A DNA stretch of 8,136 nt. Source: Acidobacteriota bacterium. Lineage in GTDB: Bacteria; Actinomycetota; Acidimicrobiia; Acidimicrobiales; SHLQ01. This document shows, in pieces, positions 6,884 to 8,136 of this stretch (position 1 is the first letter of the stretch; each line of letters starts with the position of its first letter). The position numbers and the translations under genes were made by a program. The stretch is taken from NCBI GenBank assembly GCA_022562835.1, contig JADFOM010000100.1:1-8136 (forward strand), read 5' to 3'. Under the pieces are notes generated by a model. That model was not told where the DNA came from. It saw only the letters and a program-made list of their open reading frames with translations, and did not search any database.

Positions 6884-6916
6884 CTGACGCACCTGAACAG
6901 ATATTCAGGTCGTCAG
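6884..6916. promoter_or_regulatory. Long imperfect palindrome between divergent units (candidate operator)
   Basis: CTGACG-(c)-ACCTGAA, then CAGATA, then TTCAGGT-CGTCAG: 13 paired bases per arm with one extra C (6890) and a 6-nt centre. The inner 20 bp (6891-6910) are perfectly symmetric. Neither side has the T-run of an intrinsic terminator. The size and symmetry fit a dimeric repressor such as a TetR-type protein. IS30-family elements often insert near palindromes, so it could also be relevant to the neighbouring insertion. Confidence 0.5.
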
Positions 6917-6939
6917 GATAGTGTCAGCCATCGAGCGCA

Positions 6940-6975
6940 TCCTTTCGACCGTGAACATCCACCCATCGAAAAGGA
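6940..6975 (+). promoter_or_regulatory. Stem that would sequester the ribosome binding site of the 6982 frame
   Basis: TCCTTTCGA (6940-6948) can pair with TCGAAAAGGA (6966-6975) across a 17-nt loop, giving 9 base pairs with one bulged A. The 3' arm contains the AAAAGGA Shine-Dalgarno site of the GTG frame at 6982. In an RNA read on the plus strand this would hide the ribosome site. It may instead be a DNA-level inverted repeat bound by a protein. Confidence 0.4.
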
Positions 6976-6981
6976 CACACA

Positions 6982-7080
6982 GTGTTCCCGCACAAGACAA
7001 CCGACCAATCCAATAGCAAACCGATAAATCCACGGCGCAAACGCCTGATAGCGACGGTTGCCGGAGTCGGAGAAGTCTGA
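6982..7080 (+). pseudogene. Possible N-terminal remnant of a gene cut by the IS30 element
   Basis: A GTG codon is preceded at ideal spacing (6 nt) by AAAAGGA, one of the best ribosome sites in the window. The frame runs 32 codons to TGA 7078-7080. The product starts MFPHKTTDQSNSKP, then INPRRKRLIATVAGVGEV. The basic stretch followed by RLIATVAGVG resembles either helix 1 of a TetR-type regulator (pattern RxRLIxxA) or the start of a membrane helix; both are too short to decide. The frame ends exactly where the IS30 transposase frame begins, so it may be the front of a disrupted divergent gene. It lies downstream of two palindromes and an SD-pairing stem. Alternatively its 3' half is already inside the IS, or the whole frame is chance. 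I cannot place the IS left end. Confidence 0.35.
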
Positions 7081-8136
7081 GATTTGGGATGGGTTCGAGG
7101 GGGGTGAGTCGTTACGGTCGATCAGCCGACGGTTGAAGCGTCCACCGTCGACGATCCGGACTCATCTGGTGTCGGCGGGGTTCCGTCGGCCGCTGCCGAC
7201 GGTGGAGTGGTCTTCGCTTCGGCTGTCGTTGACCGAACGAGAGGAGATCTCGAGAGGGTTAGCGGTGGGCGAGACGATGAGGTGTATTGCAGCCCGGCTG
7301 GAACGGGCCCCGTCCACGGTATCTCGGGAGGTGGCCTGTAACGGTGGCCGTCACCGGTATCGAGCTGCGGGAGCGCACCGGGCGTCTCGACATCGGGCTC
7401 GACGCCCCAAACCGGGGAAGCTGGCCACCAACCACCGGCTCAGGGCGGTCGTTGAGGCGAAGCTCGAGGCGTGGTGGTCTCCTACCCAGATATCGGAGTG
7501 GCTGATCGAGGCATACCCTTCAGATGAGGGAATGCGGGTGTCACACGAAACCATCTACCAGACGTTGTTTATCCAAGGCAAAGGGACGCTGCGTAAGGAG
7601 TTGTGGCGTTGTCTACGCACCGGACGGGCCACCCGACGTCCTCAAGGACGTCCCGCCTCGACCAAAGGCAAGATTCGGGACATGGTGATGATCTCTGAAC
7701 GTCCCGCCGAGATCGAGGATCGGGCGGTGCCCGGTCATTGGGAAGGCGACCTGTTGATGGGGAGACGTCAGACCGCGATCGGCACTCTGGTGGAACGCTG
7801 GTCCCGGTATGTGATGCTGTTTGGTCTCCCAGACGGCAACACCGCCGAAGCCGTCCGTGACGCCCTGACCCAAACCGTGCAACGGCTACCCGACCATCTC
7901 TGGCAGTCACTGACCTGGGATCAAGGCCGAGAAATGGCCCAACACGCCCAGTTCACCGTTGACACCGGAGTCGACGTCTACTTCTGTGACCCCCAATCGC
8001 CGTGGCAGCGAGGAACCAACGAGAACACCAACGGTCTACTCCGCCAATACTTCCCCAAAGGCACCGACATGAGCCAGCTCACCCAGGCTGACCTCGACCA
8101 AGCCGCCTACTCCCTAAAAACCCGCCCTCGACAAAC
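7058..8136 (+). CDS. IS30 family transposase, 3' end beyond window
   Basis: A single open frame of 359 codons runs off the right edge with no internal stop. The first plausible start is TTG 7058 (PESEKSEIWDGF follows); tandem TGA-TAG stops at 7046-7051 bar any earlier start, and no clear ribosome site is seen. An N-terminal helix-turn-helix (about 9-45, ESLRSISRRL and PPSTIRTHL) is followed by a second one (56-100, LSLTEREEISRGL and RAPSTVSREV). A basic linker (RARRPKPGKL) leads to WWSPTQISEWL and the rve-type catalytic core. The triad is D231 (GHWEGDLL), D288 (TWDQGREM) and E322 (RGTNENTNGLLRQYFPKG), with the 33-residue D-E spacing typical of IS30. Only the last 20-40 residues after RPRQ are missing. 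The enzyme cuts and joins the element ends. The reading frame looks intact and could be active; terminal repeats could not be identified. Confidence 0.93.
   Translation, partial: MPESEKSEIWDGFEGGESLRSISRRLKRPPSTIRTHLVSAGFRRPLPTVEWSSLRLSLTEREEISRGLAVGETMRCIAARLERAPSTVSREVACNGGRHRYRAAGAHRASRHRARRPKPGKLATNHRLRAVVEAKLEAWWSPTQISEWLIEAYPSDEGMRVSHETIYQTLFIQGKGTLRKELWRCLRTGRATRRPQGRPASTKGKIRDMVMISERPAEIEDRAVPGHWEGDLLMGRRQTAIGTLVERWSRYVMLFGLPDGNTAEAVRDALTQTVQRLPDHLWQSLTWDQGREMAQHAQFTVDTGVDVYFCDPQSPWQRGTNENTNGLLRQYFPKGTDMSQLTQADLDQAAYSLKTRPRQ

Larger units (their letters stand above)
6930..8136 (+). mobile_element. IS30-family insertion sequence, left end not resolved, right end outside
   Basis: The element is inferred from its transposase. 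Its left terminal inverted repeat should lie a few tens of bases upstream of the transposase start, somewhere in about 6930-7057, but without the right end in the window there is nothing to pair it with, so the given left boundary is only a limit. No duplicated target sequence can be checked. No second gene is seen in the element. Confidence 0.6.

Noticed and set aside
7287..7554. Short frames on both strands over the transposase start region
   Set aside because: All lie inside the continuous transposase frame, which has clear family motifs throughout.

Overview
The window looks like part of a chromosome from a GC-rich actinobacterium. GTG starts are frequent, purine-rich Shine-Dalgarno sites are good, and G/C dominates third codon positions. 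The anonymous membrane and secreted genes at the left resemble proteins I associate with Acidimicrobiia (Ilumatobacter-like), but that placement is an inference. Almost every gene lies on the minus strand; the one clear exception is an IS30-family transposase at the right edge.

Read in the direction of minus-strand transcription (right to left), there are three modules. (1) 6829-5070: a membrane fatty-acid-desaturase-family protein followed 20 nt later by a PaaX-family transcriptional regulator, very likely one operon. (2) 4963-1968: a cytoplasmic GH3 beta-glycosidase with an inserted PA14 domain, whose stop codon overlaps the GTG start of a SnoaL/NTF2-like protein. The two are translationally coupled and probably act on the same glycosylated small molecule and its aglycone. 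(3) 1576-1: a secreted or membrane-anchored protein of unknown function with a Pro/Glu/Asp hexapeptide repeat, a coupled small two-helix membrane protein, and the 5' part of another membrane protein that leaves the window.

The right-hand part (6830-8136) is the most structured. Upstream of the desaturase lie two inverted repeats (6844-6863 and 6884-6916). They are followed on the plus strand by a third stem that would pair with the strong Shine-Dalgarno site of a short GTG-started frame (6982-7080). That frame ends abruptly where the IS30 transposase frame begins, so it may be the remnant of a divergently transcribed, regulated gene cut by the insertion. The transposase frame is open from about 7058 to the window edge. 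It carries two helix-turn-helix regions and a DDE triad with 33-residue D-E spacing, and lacks only its extreme C-terminus.

I found no rRNA, tRNA, CRISPR array or obvious defence or biosynthetic system. The only gene-poor stretch above 300 bases is 1577-1967, which holds a possible 29-codon membrane peptide and a few short palindromes. The best candidates for a second look are the divergent regulatory region with its SD-sequestering stem, and the GH3/SnoaL pair.
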